Both the position numbers and the translations under genes were made by a program. From contig JACMRC010000099.1 in the NCBI GenBank assembly GCA_014376655.1, positions 1-5,670 of the forward strand: DNA of 5,670 nucleotides, in the 5' to 3' direction. Within the stretch, counting starts at the first letter, position 1. The number at the start of each line of letters is the position of its first letter. Origin of the DNA: Mucilaginibacter sp. Its GTDB lineage: Bacteria > Bacteroidota > Bacteroidia > Sphingobacteriales > Sphingobacteriaceae. A model generated the notes under the pieces. The model had not been told where the DNA came from, did not search any database, and worked only from the letters and a program-made list of their open reading frames with translations. Below, in pieces: positions 5,344 through 5,670 of the stretch.

Positions 5344-5670
5344 TTAAAAGATGTTAAATAAATTATACTCCACCCGTACCAAATAAGTATTAACACTTGT
5401 ACGTATCATATTGTTATATAACGGGGTATGATAAGAGAAATCGACCCTTACCAAGCTATTAAATATCAACTGTACGCCCGGCGCAGCATCCAGGTAGCTT
5501 TGGCCATGCCCTGGATTTGTTTTACCCAATATTTCGGCATAAAGGTTAAGGTTTACCTGGTTATAGTTTTGGTAAACTTTAGGTAAAAGCAAATAACCCG
5601 CAGATAAACTATAACCAACAGCACTACTTGAATTTGCAACAGGTAATTTATATCCGCCATTATTATTAAA
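5344..5670 (-). CDS. Outer-membrane beta-barrel protein, C-terminal fragment
   Basis: The frame is open from the window edge to the TAA at 5346-5344, giving the last 108 residues; the start is outside the window. The sequence shows repeated amphipathic strands (VGYSLSAGYLLLP, QVNLNLYAEIL, LDAAPGVQLIFNS, VRVDFSYHTPLY, NTYLVRVEYNLFNIF) separated by short turns. It ends in phenylalanine, the usual C-terminal signal for outer-membrane barrel insertion. The pattern recalls the channel-like 'MetA-pathway of phenol degradation' transporter family often found in metal or aromatic-compound loci, but I cannot confirm the family from this piece. It is followed after 10 bases by the Met/His-rich barrel gene and probably acts with it at the outer membrane. 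Confidence 0.75.
   Translation of the reverse strand, partial: FNNNGGYKLPVANSSSAVGYSLSAGYLLLPKVYQNYNQVNLNLYAEILGKTNPGHGQSYLDAAPGVQLIFNSLVRVDFSYHTPLYNNMIRTSVNTYLVRVEYNLFNIF

Noticed and set aside
5334..5396. Upstream in-frame start at 5396 for the Met-rich gene
   Set aside because: It would add 21 residues before a clear signal peptide and overlap the 3' end of the upstream barrel gene by about 50 bases.
5344..5592. An 82-residue gene starting at a TTG at 5592
   Set aside because: The frame is open through to the window edge with continuous barrel-like sequence, so this is the end of a longer gene and not a small one.

Overview
The window looks like chromosomal DNA from a member of the Bacteroidota, most likely a Sphingobacteriaceae relative (Mucilaginibacter/Pedobacter type). 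The evidence is the moderately AT-rich composition, the near absence of Shine-Dalgarno sequences before the starts, good matches to the Bacteroidota -7 promoter element TAnnTTTG, and the protein families present. This placement is an inference. Every supported gene lies on the minus strand, so the text below runs from high to low coordinates, in the direction of transcription.

Right end (5670 to 3903): a two-gene unit. First comes the C-terminal 108 residues of an outer-membrane beta-barrel protein, whose start lies outside the window. Ten bases later begins a 467-residue secreted, methionine- and histidine-rich predicted outer-membrane barrel. Its mature N-terminus and extreme C-terminus both carry the same Met cluster (DMMNM). 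The unit ends in a strong hairpin at 3903-3925. The pairing and the Met/His content suggest a periplasmic/outer-membrane module for copper or another soft metal; this is not proven.

Middle (about 3902 to 3151): roughly 750 bases with no gene that has a normal start codon. It holds two minus-strand open frames that read like protein but lack an ATG/GTG start, and are possibly decayed genes. One encodes four heptads on an exact 21-base period and ends in a peptide resembling the last helix of a Cro/C1-type HTH protein. Several inverted repeats and a candidate promoter are also present.

Centre-left (3128 to 918): a large membrane-anchored protein that joins an AsmA-like N-terminal region to a complete GT51 peptidoglycan glycosyltransferase domain of the MtgA type, followed by a lysine-rich tail. 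It has a good Bacteroidota promoter only about 15 bases upstream of its ATG.

Left end (849 to 1): an NfsB-type FMN nitroreductase with its own candidate -7 box inside an inverted repeat, a convincing intrinsic terminator at 173-198, and then the first 32 codons of a response-regulator receiver domain that runs off the window.

The most interesting items are the AsmA-GT51 fusion and the Met/His-rich barrel pair. I see no complete novel defence or mobile system here.
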